A stretch of DNA of 64,000 bases from positions 248,001 to 312,000 of the forward strand of contig BQMF02000426.1 of NCBI GenBank assembly GCA_027922465.2, written 5' to 3'. The notes under the pieces were generated by a model. That model did no database searches. It was given only the letters and a program-made list of their open reading frames with translations, and was not told the origin of the DNA. Made by a program: the position numbers and the translations under genes. The DNA comes from Turritopsis dohrnii (Eukaryota; Cnidaria; Hydrozoa; Anthoathecata; Oceaniidae). This document shows positions 1 through 11,857 of this stretch, one piece after another; within the stretch, counting starts at the first letter, position 1; every line of letters begins with the position of its first letter.

Positions 1-172
1 TTTTGCACATATTTTGTAAGTGGAAATCCCACTTAAGAGTCTTCTAAAAATCCAAACAGACACAAAAAACTTTCAGTACGGGGGAAAGACCAATAAGAAA
101 ATGCAATGGGAATGTCGAACACATCATGAGAAGTATGTGAAACTTGAAAGGTCCGTGTGAATTCCATGGATC
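1..172. other. No feature seen (left edge)
   Basis: No open frame, RNA gene or repeat end is recognisable here. The last five bases (GGATC, 168-172) are the left target duplication of the adjacent hAT-like element. Confidence 0.4.
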
Positions 173-1202
173 CAGGGTTCGAATAAGAAACAAAAAGTCG
201 ATTCGCAAAAAAGTTGGAATAGTGACTTGCCTAAAAACGCTGTCTATGGTTGGGCAACGAAGAAAATTTTGAAATTTAAACCCTCAAAAACAGCAACTAC
301 AGGCTCTCCTAACAGTATTTTTGTTCACTTATTTTGTAGGAAACAACGTTGATCATTGAGATTTCAGGTCTTAATTGTGACAATGTGACAATTCAACTTT
401 CGACCCCTATCGATTGTGACTGTTTGTTTGTGATTTGAAACAAAGTCATTGAGTTTTCATCCTTTCCAGTTAAATATTTACATCAAAAAATAAGCACTGG
501 GAATGAGTTTGACTTCATGTACAATCAATCTTTGAAGAGAGAAACTAAATGAACTGTTAGCTCAACCTTGTTCCTAGGGCCAATTTCGCTTTTGAAAATA
601 CGGAAGGGGCATGTAGCGAAAAGCAGCATTGGGAACGATATTGCTGACTTTTTGTAATATCCTACGTGAAAGAGTTAAACCATCGTTATTAAAAAGCTTT
701 TTTGCAAATATCCGTCTTACATAAAATATAACTTTCACTAGCACTTATTTCTACTATGCATCACAATTTAATTTAGTTTCCCATTTGTTTACGGTTTTCA
801 ACAAAGCAGTAAATTCTGAAATGTTCTTTTTAAAAAAAATCTACACTTAAAAACTATTTGTTCATTATATATGATAAAGTTAAGTGGAGAGAAATACAAT
901 AATGTTCAAATGAACAATAAAAAGGTTTACCCCTGCTGTGATGATCCTCGCGCCAAATTATTTTTGTAAACAAAAGTATATAAACTGTTTGCACCTGTTT
1001 TTAAACATGTGGAAATACTCTTTTATGTGTGTATAAGACGCTATTTATTATGGAAATCTTCAAACATATTTAAAGGATAAGTTTATTTATATTAAAGTTT
1101 AATATAGGTTCACAATTTTAATATACTTGCCAGTCATTTGATTCGCTAAAACTTCAATTGGTCTCGCAAATTGCGAATTGCGATGTGCTAATTCGAACCC
1201 TG
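173..1202. mobile_element. Non-autonomous hAT-like element, 5-bp TSD GGATC
   Basis: The element starts CAGGGTTCGAAT (173) and ends ATTCGAACCCTG (1202), a perfect 12-bp terminal inverted repeat. It is flanked on both sides by GGATC (168-172 and 1203-1207). The terminal sequence is nearly that of the transposase-bearing element at 34026-37104, so that type of transposase probably mobilised it. There is no coding remnant in its 1030 bp. CAG...CTG ends are typical of hAT elements, but the duplication is 5 bp rather than the usual 8 bp. The TIR resembles a tRNA B box, but no tRNA fold is present. Confidence 0.8.
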
Positions 1203-3108
1203 GGATCCATTGTAGAGGTACAGTAGGGCCTTAAATCGCATATATACGTAATCACATTGCAAATCTCAGTGATATTCCCAGGCCTCGAAATCCAATGCGA
1301 GAATTGCTCGCGCTGGTACTCACGTAACTGTAACTTACGCAAGTGCTCTTTTATTCGTGAGTAATATGTAGCAAAGATATTTTTTCAACAGACTACTTTC
1401 TCTGGGAAGAAGTGTTATGAATGGAAAACATAAATGCAGACGAAAAAATTCTGAGACAAACTCTCCATCTGTAGTTTTATATAAATCTTCTATTAGATAG
1501 AATGATTAATAGGAGCTCTGTGTTGGAGAGTGAGTTCCACAATAATTGATTACGTTAACAAGAAAAAAAAATTGAACTTCTTTTGCGAAAATGTGACGTG
1601 ACAAAATGTGAAAAAAGATTGTCGCCACTAGACACCTGAAAACGTTAAAATCAATTGTAATTGTAATTCATTGTAATAAATGGATGTTCCATTTTCTTTC
1701 CTCTGGGATGTAGTAATTTTCGAAATAGATTCTCTATCAACAATGTATGCGAAGGTGTGCACAACAGAATTGTAAATGAATGAATGACAAAGTTAAGATA
1801 TTTCTTTCTTCCTTTTCGCAGTGTTGTAGACATGATGTAATTCTATTGCATAACACTGAAAAAATGTGCCGCAAAGGAGTATATGTTGCAACATTTGTAC
1901 TCGCGTGAAAGATGATTTTGCGAGTATTTCTGTACACAGTATACTCGCAATGAATTTACGACGAGAGTACAATTACACTCGCGCAAAATTCGGATTTAGA
2001 GGCCTGATTCCCTGTGCAACATGTGTCTCAAGGGTCTATACAGTTGACTTATTCCAGAAACTGTGTTTGTTAAGTTTAGTTATGACAAGTTTTGGATTTA
2101 GTTTGATTGACAGTGCAGTATGGATTATTATTGATGCGGTTTGTATTTTGCAGATATATGTTATGTCTGCAGTTTGGAAGGATGCCAGAAGCTACAGCAA
2201 TTGACAGTACATACTGAAAAGAGAGTTAATAAACAAGTTTTTGAACAAGGCCCATCATATTTTCAAGCATCACTGCAGATGCAGGAATCCCTTTAAAACT
2301 CACTGCCAATTCCGTATCGCAATTTACAATAATGCTAATACACACACTTACATCATCATCTACTCTCTTACAAAAGTCATTTATATATACACAGCGTTTT
2401 TTTCAGGGGTTCTTGAATTGAGTTTTGAAACTCAATCTTGAATAAGAGCAAAACAAAAAAAACTGTCAACTAGCCATTATTTATTAGCCATTATTAACAA
2501 TCAGTAGTTGAGTGTTCTTTTTGTTCAAAAACTCTCTGTCTTTATGCATCGCTCTTTACATGTGCTGGTGCAGAGAGATGACTCCTTGTTTACAACCTAG
2601 CTCCTGCTCTTCCATTTTTATTTCGTTTTGGATTCCGGTTGATAAAATAACGATAAAATATTGAATAGTGTGAAATGTATTTCTATTAATGCGCACAGAC
2701 CGTATTTTTAGCTCTTACTGTGTATTTCTAAATAGAGCTCGTCTCGAGAGACTTCTTTTGTCACATATATGTGATAGGTAACCATAAATTCGAATGTGTG
2801 AATTTATTATTTTTCCTGATCTCAAAATACGCTTCTCGTTGCAATATACTACGTGTGATTTCTAACATTTTGATCTTTCACATTCTTTTCTCATTCCGTA
2901 ATAATGTTATAAGTTTTTCTTTTTTCAATGGTTTTTTTCCTTTGTTTTTTTTTTTTTTTTTGCTACATTTTATTACGCAACGTTATGAACGCACAGGATA
3001 TAATCAAAGAGACTTTAATAAATATTTCGGCCATGCAGTCAAGGAAGTTAAGACTGAAAGATTCAAGCTATACGTTTATAGCAGCTAAAAATCCTGAAAT
3101 AAAGCTTG
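1203..3108. other. Repeat-poor stretch without a supportable gene
   Basis: Several open frames of 60-110 codons occur on both strands. They show no splice-bounded structure, no recognisable domain and no codon pattern unlike the background, so none is called. A run of T lies at about 2942-2960. Variants of the word ACTCGCG recur at about 1899-1984, but I could not resolve a repeat unit. Confidence 0.4.
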
Positions 3109-3356
3109 CAGGGTGTTAGCTAGGGTCCTTTAGACGGCTCTTTCCCAATCCAAAAAACTAATAAGTTTCCCAATGAGTCCAGCAATAAGTTTATGAAAAG
3201 TTAGTAACTAAGCTTGCTGTTAAAATAAATGATTTGATTCTATTTTGAAACATCGGCTTAAACTCATCACTAACATGAGTTTCCGATTCATTATAAAAAT
3301 GTTCATCGTAGTTATAGTCTAACGGCCTCAATTGAGAATTTCTAGCTAACACCCTG
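3109..3356. mobile_element. Short hAT-like MITE, 5-bp TSD
   Basis: Inverted ends CAGGGTGTTAGCTAG (from 3109) and CTAGCTAACACCCTG (to 3356) bound 248 bp with no coding capacity. The flanks are GCTTG (3104-3108) and GCCTG (3357-3361), a 5-bp duplication with one mismatch. Ends and duplication length match the other 5-bp-TSD elements of this window, although the TIR sequence is its own. Confidence 0.65.
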
Positions 3357-3800
3357 GCCTGATACATAGTAAATAAATACAATAGTATAGCAATGCAAAT
3401 ATGTCAACTCACACCTTTTGAGTGTGTGACACACATTTTGGTTATCAAACACTCTAAATAATTTTTTGAAATTCCTTATCTGAAATAAAAATTGTGGAAT
3501 ATTCAAGTAGTTCTTCAAATCTTCAAATTTGCAACTTTTCATACTGGTTCCAGCAATTACTGAGTGCATTTTATTGCAATACAGAGTGTAAAATTTCAAA
3601 AAGTTCTCTGGTATAGAGTGCCTGCTCCCCTTACCGCTAACTTTAATTATATATAATGTTACAAAATTCTTCAATACAAACGTAAAAACACAGTTAAATG
3701 GATTTAGCACTACTATTGGTCATTCTAGATACTAAATCAACAAGAACAAAGAGAATAAGATTGATAACAAATACTGTAATTGTAAACATCATCGGGGTGA

Positions 3801-3840
3801 TGTTCCTCTTTCCGCTAACTTGTTCCTCTTTCCGCTAACT
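3801..3840. repeat. 20-bp perfect tandem duplication
   Basis: The 20-mer TGTTCCTCTTTCCGCTAACT is present twice head to tail. It shares CCGCTAAC with the 21-bp inverted repeat 160 bp to the left, so it is probably a subterminal repeat of that element. Confidence 0.85.
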
Positions 3841-4569
3841 AATTTCACGTTCGTCAATCCCTTTTCTCTCAATTTAAGTGCTTTCCTCTTTGCTTCTGCA
3901 GATATAAGACAACCACAGGCTTAATAAAAATGCATGCCTTTACTGTTTACAAATGGAAGGCAGCCATATTTTTATGAGCGAAGTTTTTTAGAAAACAATA
4001 GTGCCGTCTCAACAAGTTAACTTTTGATCGCAAAAATCTAGACACGTGATGGTAATTGCCCTATTGTGAGCCTGCAGAGTAATTATACGATAAACACAGA
4101 CATCGTTAATTTGTTAAAAGCATGAACCGCGAATGTTATTATCAACATGTATTGAATTACTTTTTACACTCGCAACATATGAAATCAATTGTTTCTACTT
4201 GTGATGGAGATTTTCAACATGCGGAGGATACACGCTAGAATGATCCCACAGAATTCAAGTTGCAATTGCTAAAAAGTTGAAATTGCGATTGATAAAAAGC
4301 GTTAACGCAATAAAAAGTTTTTAATGACAATGGGCCCTTTGGGTGAAAAGGTCTACGAAACAAGTTTCACGTTCTCTTGAACGATAAATCTATGGGTGAT
4401 GTTATCAACGTGGGATTTCGCGCTAATTGAATGTCTGTAAAAAAAATTTAACTGTTTGAGTAATCAAGCTGAAATCAGTGCTAACAAGAACAAATTTTGT
4501 TGCTATGGCGGAGAAAGGACACGTGGTTACAGAATTACCTTGCTGTAAACGTTCATGCACCTAAAAAAC

Positions 4570-4905
4570 TTGAATAAGAAAATTTTCCCTCCAAGCACAA
4601 GTTCTACTGCTAGAAGCTATTGATACTAATGAATTGGATGTTATTACAAGCAAAGATGCTCAATTTCCTCATTAAGAAGGCATTTATTGTTATGTTGTTG
4701 TATGAAAAACTGCAATCAGATGGGGTTCAAAAACTGTTGATAATTATTTTGACGAAAAATTAAAAAATAGTGAGCAAATTTCAAACCAGAAATTGGTTGC
4801 AATAGGATCTTCGTTTAAAATCCTCAATCACTTCATTTGCATCCCAAAAGATGAAATTTTAAGTGGTAAAAATGTTGTTTTGATTGAATCCTCCGCACAT
4901 TGCTA
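4570..4905 (+). pseudogene. Decayed coding remnant inside the inverted-repeat region
   Basis: One + frame from about 4570 to 4905 reads protein-like through about 110 codons, broken by in-frame stops at about 4674 and 4706. The stretch after the second stop runs some 65 codons (it includes TVDNYFDEKLKNSEQ and KILNHFICIPKDEIL) before a final stop. Composition is coding-like, but I recognise no family. Its place between the 3619/8320 inverted repeats suggests a dead transposon gene. It could also be a chance open frame in AT-rich DNA. Confidence 0.25.
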
Positions 4906-5666
4906 AATTTAGGGACAAAGTTGCCCGTTAATTTCAAATTTTAATTTTGTGCCATGTTCAGAGGCTCATAGATTCTAGTGGTAAGACATTTGATGTCTTT
5001 TGTTACCAATTTCAAACAGTACTTAGGGTCTACTTTCAGGAAATATATAGTTTGCCATAGGTTCAAGAAAGACATTAAGAGTTATGAGCCAGCCATAATC
5101 CAAACAAATCCAATATTTTCAGGAAATTGAAAGAAGTCGGTACTTTGAGCCCTCATAAAATAAAGTATAAGTAGTAATTTTCTAATTTTTCTTTCAAACC
5201 TTGTTCCTTGTACAGCTTTCTTTGTATATATTCATTTGCAATGGTTGTTTTCGTCCTAAAATAGAATTATAAGTACTTGAAATTAGTAAAAATGTGATTT
5301 TTGCTCCCGGGACCCCATTTCCATGAAATTTGAACGATTTCTAAAATGCCATAAAATTTTGTTAAAAAATACTCTTCCTGTCATTTCTTTTGAGTTCCTC
5401 AGACTTCCATGTGTAGAATAAGGAACAATTGGTTCCACATTCTAAAAACAATTCATTAGAGAAAAAATTAGCACCAAAAATGGAAAAAAGTCAAATGTTT
5501 CAAATTTTCGGTCAAGGCCGTAAAATTCAAAATGCGATATCTTGAGAACCGATTGAGCTACGGGGCTGAAATTTTGGCAGTAAGTTTGTCTCATGGATAC
5601 CTTCAAACCCTGTGAAAATGAAGAAAATCTGAGGACATGACCTGACACCCATTTGCTTTCCTGGGC

Positions 5667-5989
5667 TGGAATGACCCATGATTTACTCGCGTATACGATA
5701 TATACAAGAAAACTGTTTGTGTGGATAAAATCTCAGATGTTGGTAACATTCAAGACAGCAGAGGAATAACAAGGAATCGATATATATGCTCCGTTATTTA
5801 TGACACTGAATTTTGAAGCATTTATTTTTCGAAGGAAGCCATTTTTAATATTTTAATATTTTTAATATTTTTTTCACAATGATCGCGACCCGATGTTAGA
5901 TTTTACTCTATTGATCAATAAGTATTTGGCAATTCACTTTGAAACTTTTCATAACGATGGCTGAATGAATATACTTTTGGGTCATTCCA
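5667..5989. repeat. Inverted-repeat pair TGGAATGACCCA
   Basis: TGGAATGACCCA (5667-5678) is repeated in inverse at 5978-5989. Similarity continues loosely outward (CATTTG/GGTCATGTCC words). This suggests a roughly 320-bp foldback element or two opposed copies of one repeat. Nothing in it is coding. Confidence 0.4.
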
Positions 5990-6071
5990 TGCCAAATGGT
6001 GCAAGGCTGGACATGACCTATCTCAGAATTTGTTCAAACTAACTTTGTCAGATAGTTACAATATATAAGAT

Positions 6072-7280
6072 CAAGCCTCGAAATAATTTTTTGAGGACAG
6101 TCGGACAAAATGTCCGGTAAATTTTAAATCTGGTCGGACATGTCCGATAACCATTACGTTCTGACATAATAAAATTGATTAACTGTTGATAACACAAATA
6201 AATTACTTTTGCTTGAAAAATAAAAATCAAAACACCTTAGCATCAAACAGTATGTTATTTTGATGAGAGATTAGTCTGTTATTGCCGCGGCTTTTTCTTC
6301 GATAGAACTTTCGAGTTTGCCTTAACACAATAAATAGAACTTTCGACTTCAGAATTAATCATCTCTTTGACAAACAAACAAAATTCAAAAGAAAAATGGA
6401 AAAACTAAAGGTTTGACGTATTAAAAACCTAGGAAGTCCTCATATTCATCATCATCGCCAAACAAATCATTCAAAAACGTATCATCTGCCTCTTCTTCAC
6501 TCGAGCTACAATCACTTAGCGAGGCAAGTTTCCGTTTCAAACCAGTGCGTGGTTTATACTGCGATCTCTTTCGTTGATTTGGTCGCCTGTCCTTTTCCTC
6601 CACCCACAATTTTATGGCATTGGATGGGTCATAATCTTCTATGGATGGGCCATCTTCCACGATAAAAAGTTGCGCAAATGAAATGAATGAATCTTTAATC
6701 GAATTGAATTTAATGCGATTGAGCACCTGGCATTTTTATTTCTTAAAACGAAAGATCAACTGTATGCACAAAAGGAAAGTTTCGTAACTTTTCAGTTTTT
6801 CACCAATAATATCGAAACGCTGCTATCTATATTTCCACGATGTATATTATTTGGAAGAGTATTTAATATCGGGCAGTGAAAATTGGCCTTTATAGAAAAG
6901 AAGAAAAATTTTAATAAACAACACACCTGCTATGACGTAAACGTGCAGTAGAATGAATTAAAAAAGATTACATTTTTCTAAGGTCACGTACGAGCGTTTC
7001 ATTTTCATTCGAAATTGATCGATCGAAAGATTATCATTCAAGTCCTTTTCAGTGAGTCTTAAATTGATTCCCGATATAATCGCGGAAGACTAATCGAAGA
7101 AAAATTTAACATTACAGACCAAACTTTTTGTTGCTTTACAATAACGACGGCAGTATTTGCGAAGTAAACTATCGCATGAAAACATGTCGGACAAAAAGTC
7201 AGGCCAGAACTGATTTCAGTCGGACAATTTTGAGTCTGGGTCGGACAATGTCCGATGTCCGACCGCTATTTCGAGGCTTG
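6072..7280 (-). mobile_element. Internally deleted hAT element, 5-bp TSD AAGAT
   Basis: The ends are CAAGCCTCGAAATA (6072) and TATTTCGAGGCTTG (7280), with subterminal GTCGGACA/TGTCCGAC words at both ends. The flanks are an exact AAGAT duplication (6067-6071, 7281-7285). The minus strand keeps a 3' coding piece (6421-6726) that resembles the C-terminus of the transposase at 34352-36325. The rest of the gene is missing, so this is a deletion derivative. Removing it rejoins the host repeat sequence cleanly. Confidence 0.8.
6421..6726 (-). pseudogene. C-terminal remnant of a hAT transposase
   Basis: The 101-codon open frame contains EDGPSIEDYDPSNAIKLW followed by a basic stretch and a long acidic tail (DCSSSEEEADDTF). 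It aligns with the last part of the intact transposase encoded at 34352-36325, which has EEGPSIEEFSPDEAIEKW, then basic, then acidic residues; about half the positions in a 25-residue core are identical. The catalytic D/D/E core, CxxH motif and hATC dimerisation segment are absent. The frame ends naturally. It lies wholly within the 6072-7280 element on its minus strand. Confidence 0.7.
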
Positions 7281-8320
7281 AAGATGAGACACCCCTGAAA
7301 ATTTCACCTCAATATCTTTTACGGTTCAAAAATTATAGCTGTTCAAAGTTGAGGACCATTTACAGAAAATTGCTATGACTGAGAGGTAAGCTGTTTTTTT
7401 TTTAATTTTTCAACCTCTGTAATTCTTTACAAATTTACCCTAGAATAATGAAACTTTGCAGCTCGGTGCATTACACCTCGGTGCATTATCAGCATACGCA
7501 AAAGTCAATTCCTACAAATCTTTCAAAATTCCATAATGGCAGCATAAAAATGCCAGAAAAACTAATTCAGAAGTACAAAAAAGGATATTTGAGGCTTCTC
7601 TGACACAAGAAAAAGATAATTAACATCCTAAAATCTTTTAATCCTGTATGACTACATGGAAGACTATCAGAAAATGATAAAACAGGGGTTTCCAGGCTAT
7701 TCCTTGTTGCTAAAATTGACCGTAAAAACTGCACCAAATCAATTTTTGCGAATCAATGGCCTAACTTCGGAGGCCTGGAAACCTACCATAAACACTAAAT
7801 CTAGGCTTGACATTTTTGTCACATATTACTACTACTATAATCTTTATAAAATGGGAACTCATTAAGAACATGGTTATTGCAACAAAAATATAACTAGGAA
7901 AATCTTGGAAAACCAGTGCCAATAAGGTTTTCAAGCGTCTACTGATCAGAACCACAACTAATAAAGTCAGAATAACCTCTTGATTCTGGAAGGTCCTATA
8001 GGGTACTATCACAAAAGGGAGAAATGAGGGTCTCTAATGGTGTTCCTTGTTTCTACAACAGGCTATAAAAAATGCTCACTGTCAGCCTTGTTATGTAGTA
8101 AGAATGTTTAATTCACCATGTTTTCTATAAGTGTTTGGAGATAATATTTTTAATGGTTGTGGTGGCAGTACCACATAACAAAAATTTTAACTCAGAATTT
8201 TTTAACAATGATTTTAGATAATAATTAGTTTGATTTGATTTGTTGTCTTTAAATGAAGGAAATAAACCATCAAATTCAAAGTTAGCGACAAGCGGCACAT
8301 AGCGGTAAGGGGAGCAGGCA

Positions 8321-9548
8321 GTCTATATGCCAACCAAACAAAACTGCTGTTATTTATTTAGTTTCACACCATTTTATTTTTCAACGTTGGCGTCGCTGAT
8401 AATGACATTATATGATGCCAATAGAAAGAATACCAATCTCATAATTATAATTTAGATAGTATCTTAAAAGTATGTAGCTTGCTTATAAAATTTGAAAGTC
8501 ATACAGGGCAGCATCAGGGGAAGAAAGGGGCGGAGAAAAAGAGATATTAGCTACACCCTGAAGGATTTTCGACTCGATAATAAAACAGCATAAATGTGAA
8601 ATTTATAAAATACATTTCAATACCTCAAATCTATGAAAACAACACCATCATTAACTTCATAATGAGTACTACAAAAAGCTTTCTGGTCTGGTGCTTTGTA
8701 GAAACCGTAAATCTCTACCCTTTATTTGATTTGCAACGGGCGTTCGAACGACCATTGCATGCGAGTAACAGTCTCACGAATATTCTTCTTTCTTTGAGTA
8801 CTGTTTCCAAAAGAGTTTAACTTTTCAGCAGAAGCTTATTTGCATGGCTTCATGAAATTAAGTATATTTTACTATCATTTTCTACATAAAGAAACACCTT
8901 ACTAAAACTGCACCAATACATTTAAGTTGTAAACGTGGTAGCAATTAATAGAAACCACCACAACCTCCCATTACGATCTGTGATTTCTGTACATGGATAC
9001 AAACGTAATGGCAGACTTCAAAAGCGCGCACCTTCCAGACAATCTGTCACATGTATAACACATCGATCGGGAATTGAAGCTCAATAGAATTATGCAGATA
9101 GATAGCGGTTGCTGCTTCATTTATTTCATGTTAGCAGGGATGTATTTCTGGGACCATCTGAAATTTTTGTAGTAGGATAGAAACGTTAAGAGTTTCTTCA
9201 CGTGTTACTCACGTTTTATGATGACCAGAATCAGACAGAAAGGAAAAAAGGTAACACCGGTCCCCTCCTGAACACATTCTCAATTTCGGAAGCAAAAAAT
9301 GGCGCTATTAAGCCAAGTAGCATTAATATATAAGGTTTGCGGAGTGGGTGCGTCGAATCACCTGTTCTTCGTTCACCAGCGAAAATATGGAATGCGTGGA
9401 AAAAGGCTGCATATTCATCATCAATCAACAAATTCTGAAGAGCGAGTTGAATGCATGAATAACTGTAATTGTAACTGAAAGAATATCTGTAATAATTTGA
9501 ATTTCTTGAAATGTATCCTATCAATGTAATGTATATACATTTTAGTTA
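8321..9548. other. Intergenic, nothing supportable
   Basis: Short open frames occur at 8596-8820 (+) and 9231-9524 (-). Neither has domain-like sequence, splice context or repeat ends. No RNA gene or mobile-element terminus was found. Confidence 0.4.
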
Positions 9549-11051
9549 CCGTAAAACGGGGTGACTTGAAACAAAATTCGCCGTTTTTTGAAAAGATTTG
9601 CTCATAACTTTTAATCTAAGAAAGTAATTACTATGAAATTTTGAAAAAAGGTCCATTCATCTTTTGTCTTTCAGATAACGAAGTGTTCAAACTAATTGAT
9701 GCATGCCATCTCAAGTTATTGCTTCACAAAGTACACCTACTGAAATTTATCGTGCGGGGGTGACTTGAAACAGTGCTGTTTGCACAAAAATGTTGTTGTA
9801 TAGAGCGCCAAAAACGTGTGATCTACGATTATTTGCGTATAAAACATCAATTAAAATAATTTGTTATTGCCAGTTTCATTTTTATTAAGTGATGGAGAGC
9901 GTTAGTAAATTTTGAAAACTCAAAATTTCAGAATGGTAAAACATTGTAAAAAGTAAGTTATCTGAAGCCATTAAAATCATTAAGCGTGTGATAACGTAAT
10001 TGTTTCAGAAACAATATCGAAAGCAGGCAAGATGAATTTGAATTTATAGCTAGTTTACACGACTGTACTTACTTAAAACTTGTAAATTGAATATATATAA
10101 TAAAATTCCTGTTTCATAGTATCCAACTTTCTTTTTCGTGCTTCTCTTAGTTTAGGATATATTTCCTTTACCATTGCGATAGAGATGTCACAAATTGATC
10201 CATTGTCTTTGTTTTTTCCACACAGGCGCTTCATCATTTCATCCGGATTACGCAAATTTATTGTGCCATTGCATATGACATGTATATGAAGTATGAAACG
10301 GTGTCCATATATCAAAAAGGCAAGAAGAAGCCCTGGTAATGAGGTTAAGTATGAAATTGTAAAAGTAACAGCATACAGCCCGTCTATCGCCAATTTCACA
10401 ATAAGTATGGTGTGCCCATAGCCTTGAACGGAGGATATAATTGCAGCACCGATTTGTTCAGAATTCTGATTAGTATTCAGTTATGGTACTTAGTAAAACG
10501 AGTCTATTGAGGTTCAATTCTTAGATTATTGACCCTTTCTATTAATGGAACTTATAATAATTACCAAATGACTTATACCACCTTTGAAACTCCATCGGCT
10601 GAACTTTATCACACATCAATGATTCGATTGCATCATAATTGATAAGGATATTTATGCAATAATCGAAGAGGCAAAGTGTATGGAGTGAAAAAAAACGAAA
10701 CATTTTAATGGCATATATTTCTTTCAATTTTAAATATTTTTCGATAACATTCTGGAATTACTCCCTTTGACCTTTTTATTTTACAAATGTAAAAAAAATT
10801 ATATTTCGCAATATGCTGTATCGCCGTGACATGCTATTTTACAGGGGTACTGATTTTCGGCGCTTTGTTCATCTTCAGCTTCCGAAGAACTTCCTCGATT
10901 AATGAAATTTTTCTATCGAATGTTGCGCTAGATAGTCTCTGAACGAAATCTGAAAAAAATTCGGAGTTTCATTCATTATTTCATGAGAAATAACGTTTTT
11001 TTGACGCTGTTTCAAGTCACCCCGAGTGTTTCAAGTCACCCCGCTTTATGG
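9549..11051. mobile_element. TA-flanked element with CCGTAAAACGGGGTGACTTG ends
   Basis: The left end reads CCGTAAAACGGGGTGACTTG and continues AAAC (from 9549). The right end is its inverse with two substitutions (to 11051), each next to a TA dinucleotide (9547-9548 and 11052-11053). The outermost bases CCGTAAA are shared with the Tigger element at 11651-13956 and with the fragment at 31978. The GGGGTGACTTGAAAC word is repeated inside each end, as expected of subterminal transposase-binding sites. No transposase frame is present, so it is non-autonomous. A minus-strand open frame (10073-10399) lies inside. Confidence 0.7.
10073..10399 (-). CDS. Unrecognised small open frame in a transposon
   Basis: This 108-codon minus-strand frame ends in a charged, helix-prone stretch (MVKEIYPKLREARKRKL) and contains NLRNPDEMMKRLCGK, faintly like a BEN-type DNA-binding segment. 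Its N-terminal half is hydrophobic and not convincing, so only the last 60 residues may be a real exon. It sits inside the TA-flanked 9549-11051 element. It may be an accessory gene fragment or noise. Confidence 0.2.
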   Translation of the reverse strand: MKLAIDGLYAVTFTISYLTSLPGLLLAFLIYGHRFILHIHVICNGTINLRNPDEMMKRLCGKNKDNGSICDISIAMVKEIYPKLREARKRKLDTMKQEFYYIYSIYKF

Positions 11052-11650
11052 TATATTGCAATTCAAAGACCTTATTTCTTTAAATGTTGAAATACCAAAC
11101 TCTGTGTTTGGGATTTGTTTGATGTGGTAATTTGATGAAAATTATCAGAAATTGGCCCATAGCGATTTTCAGTTATAAAAAACTTAATATCAAATGATGT
11201 CACAATGTATAAAAACTCAAATCAAGGTCGGGTTTGATAGTCTGATAACGTGTATTCAAGGATTTGATTTTGTGGATGTGGGATGGAGATAGAAAAGAGA
11301 AGGAAAACAAAATGCTTTGAATCAATCATTTCCAGTTCTTTTATGCATAAGTACAGATTCAAAAAATTTCTGACACTCATAGTGGCAAAAAGAACATATG
11401 AATGAAAATGATCTATTCTAAAAAATAGCTTTTTCAAAAGCATAAAGAAATACATAACAAATACATAACAATTCTAAACTTTGCCAAAATGTTCAGGTAA
11501 CTGAACCCAGATATAATGAACAGCATCCAGTTTTTTATTGCAACTTTAAATGTCAATCAACAAAATTCAATTTACATAAAACATTCTTGAATCGGCCACA
11601 TGGTCCTTTCAAATGAATGATAACCGATCCTGATAGTCTCTAACCGCATA
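11052..11650. other. Spacer between two TA-flanked elements
   Basis: About 600 bp separate the right end of the 9549 element from the left end of the Tigger element. A 77-codon minus-strand frame at 11222-11455 looks like chance. Nothing else is seen. Confidence 0.4.
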
Positions 11651-11755
11651 CCGTAAATCTCCGAATATAAGCCCCCCCCCCTCCCCGAATATAAGCCCCC
11701 CCCCCCAAATATAGGCCCACCAAAATCTTAACGCAAAGGTAGGTCCATATATAAG

Positions 11756-11793
<38 letters not shown>
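11756..11793. repeat. Poly(C) tract of about 38 bases
   Basis: An uninterrupted run of C, preceded by TATAAG and followed by GTATATAAGCCC, lies in the left subterminal array of the Tigger element. It looks like slippage expansion of the C run in the TATAAGCCC repeat. The complementary G run could form quadruplexes, and the exact length is uncertain in any assembly. Confidence 0.8.
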
Positions 11794-11794
<1 letters not shown>

Positions 11795-11857
11795 TATATA
11801 AGCCCATGGGTTAATACATGGATCAAATACACAAAAAACGTTGTAGAAAAACATTTT

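Larger units (their letters stand above)
3619..8320. mobile_element. Region bounded by a perfect 21-bp inverted repeat
   Basis: The 21 bases at 3619-3639 (TGCCTGCTCCCCTTACCGCTA) are matched exactly in inverse at 8300-8320. A few more bases outside (TATAGA-like) also match. GCTAAC occurs next to each arm and again in a 20-bp tandem duplication at 3801-3840, as subterminal repeats of a transposon would. The interior holds a decayed coding remnant (4570-4905), a small inverted repeat (5667-5989) and a later hAT insertion (6072-7280). I see no clear target duplication, so it may be one old element or two opposed fragments of one repeat family. The superfamily is not recognised. Confidence 0.4.

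Noticed and set aside
173..185. GGTTCGAAT word as a tRNA B box
   Set aside because: It is part of a transposon terminal repeat; no acceptor stem, anticodon arm or A box is present nearby.
1866..2204. 112-codon open frame on the + strand
   Set aside because: No domain, no splice sites in phase, low complexity; chance in AT-rich DNA.
11609..11854. Glycine-rich minus-strand open frame
   Set aside because: It is the poly(C) tract and TATAAGCCC array read in reverse; not a gene.
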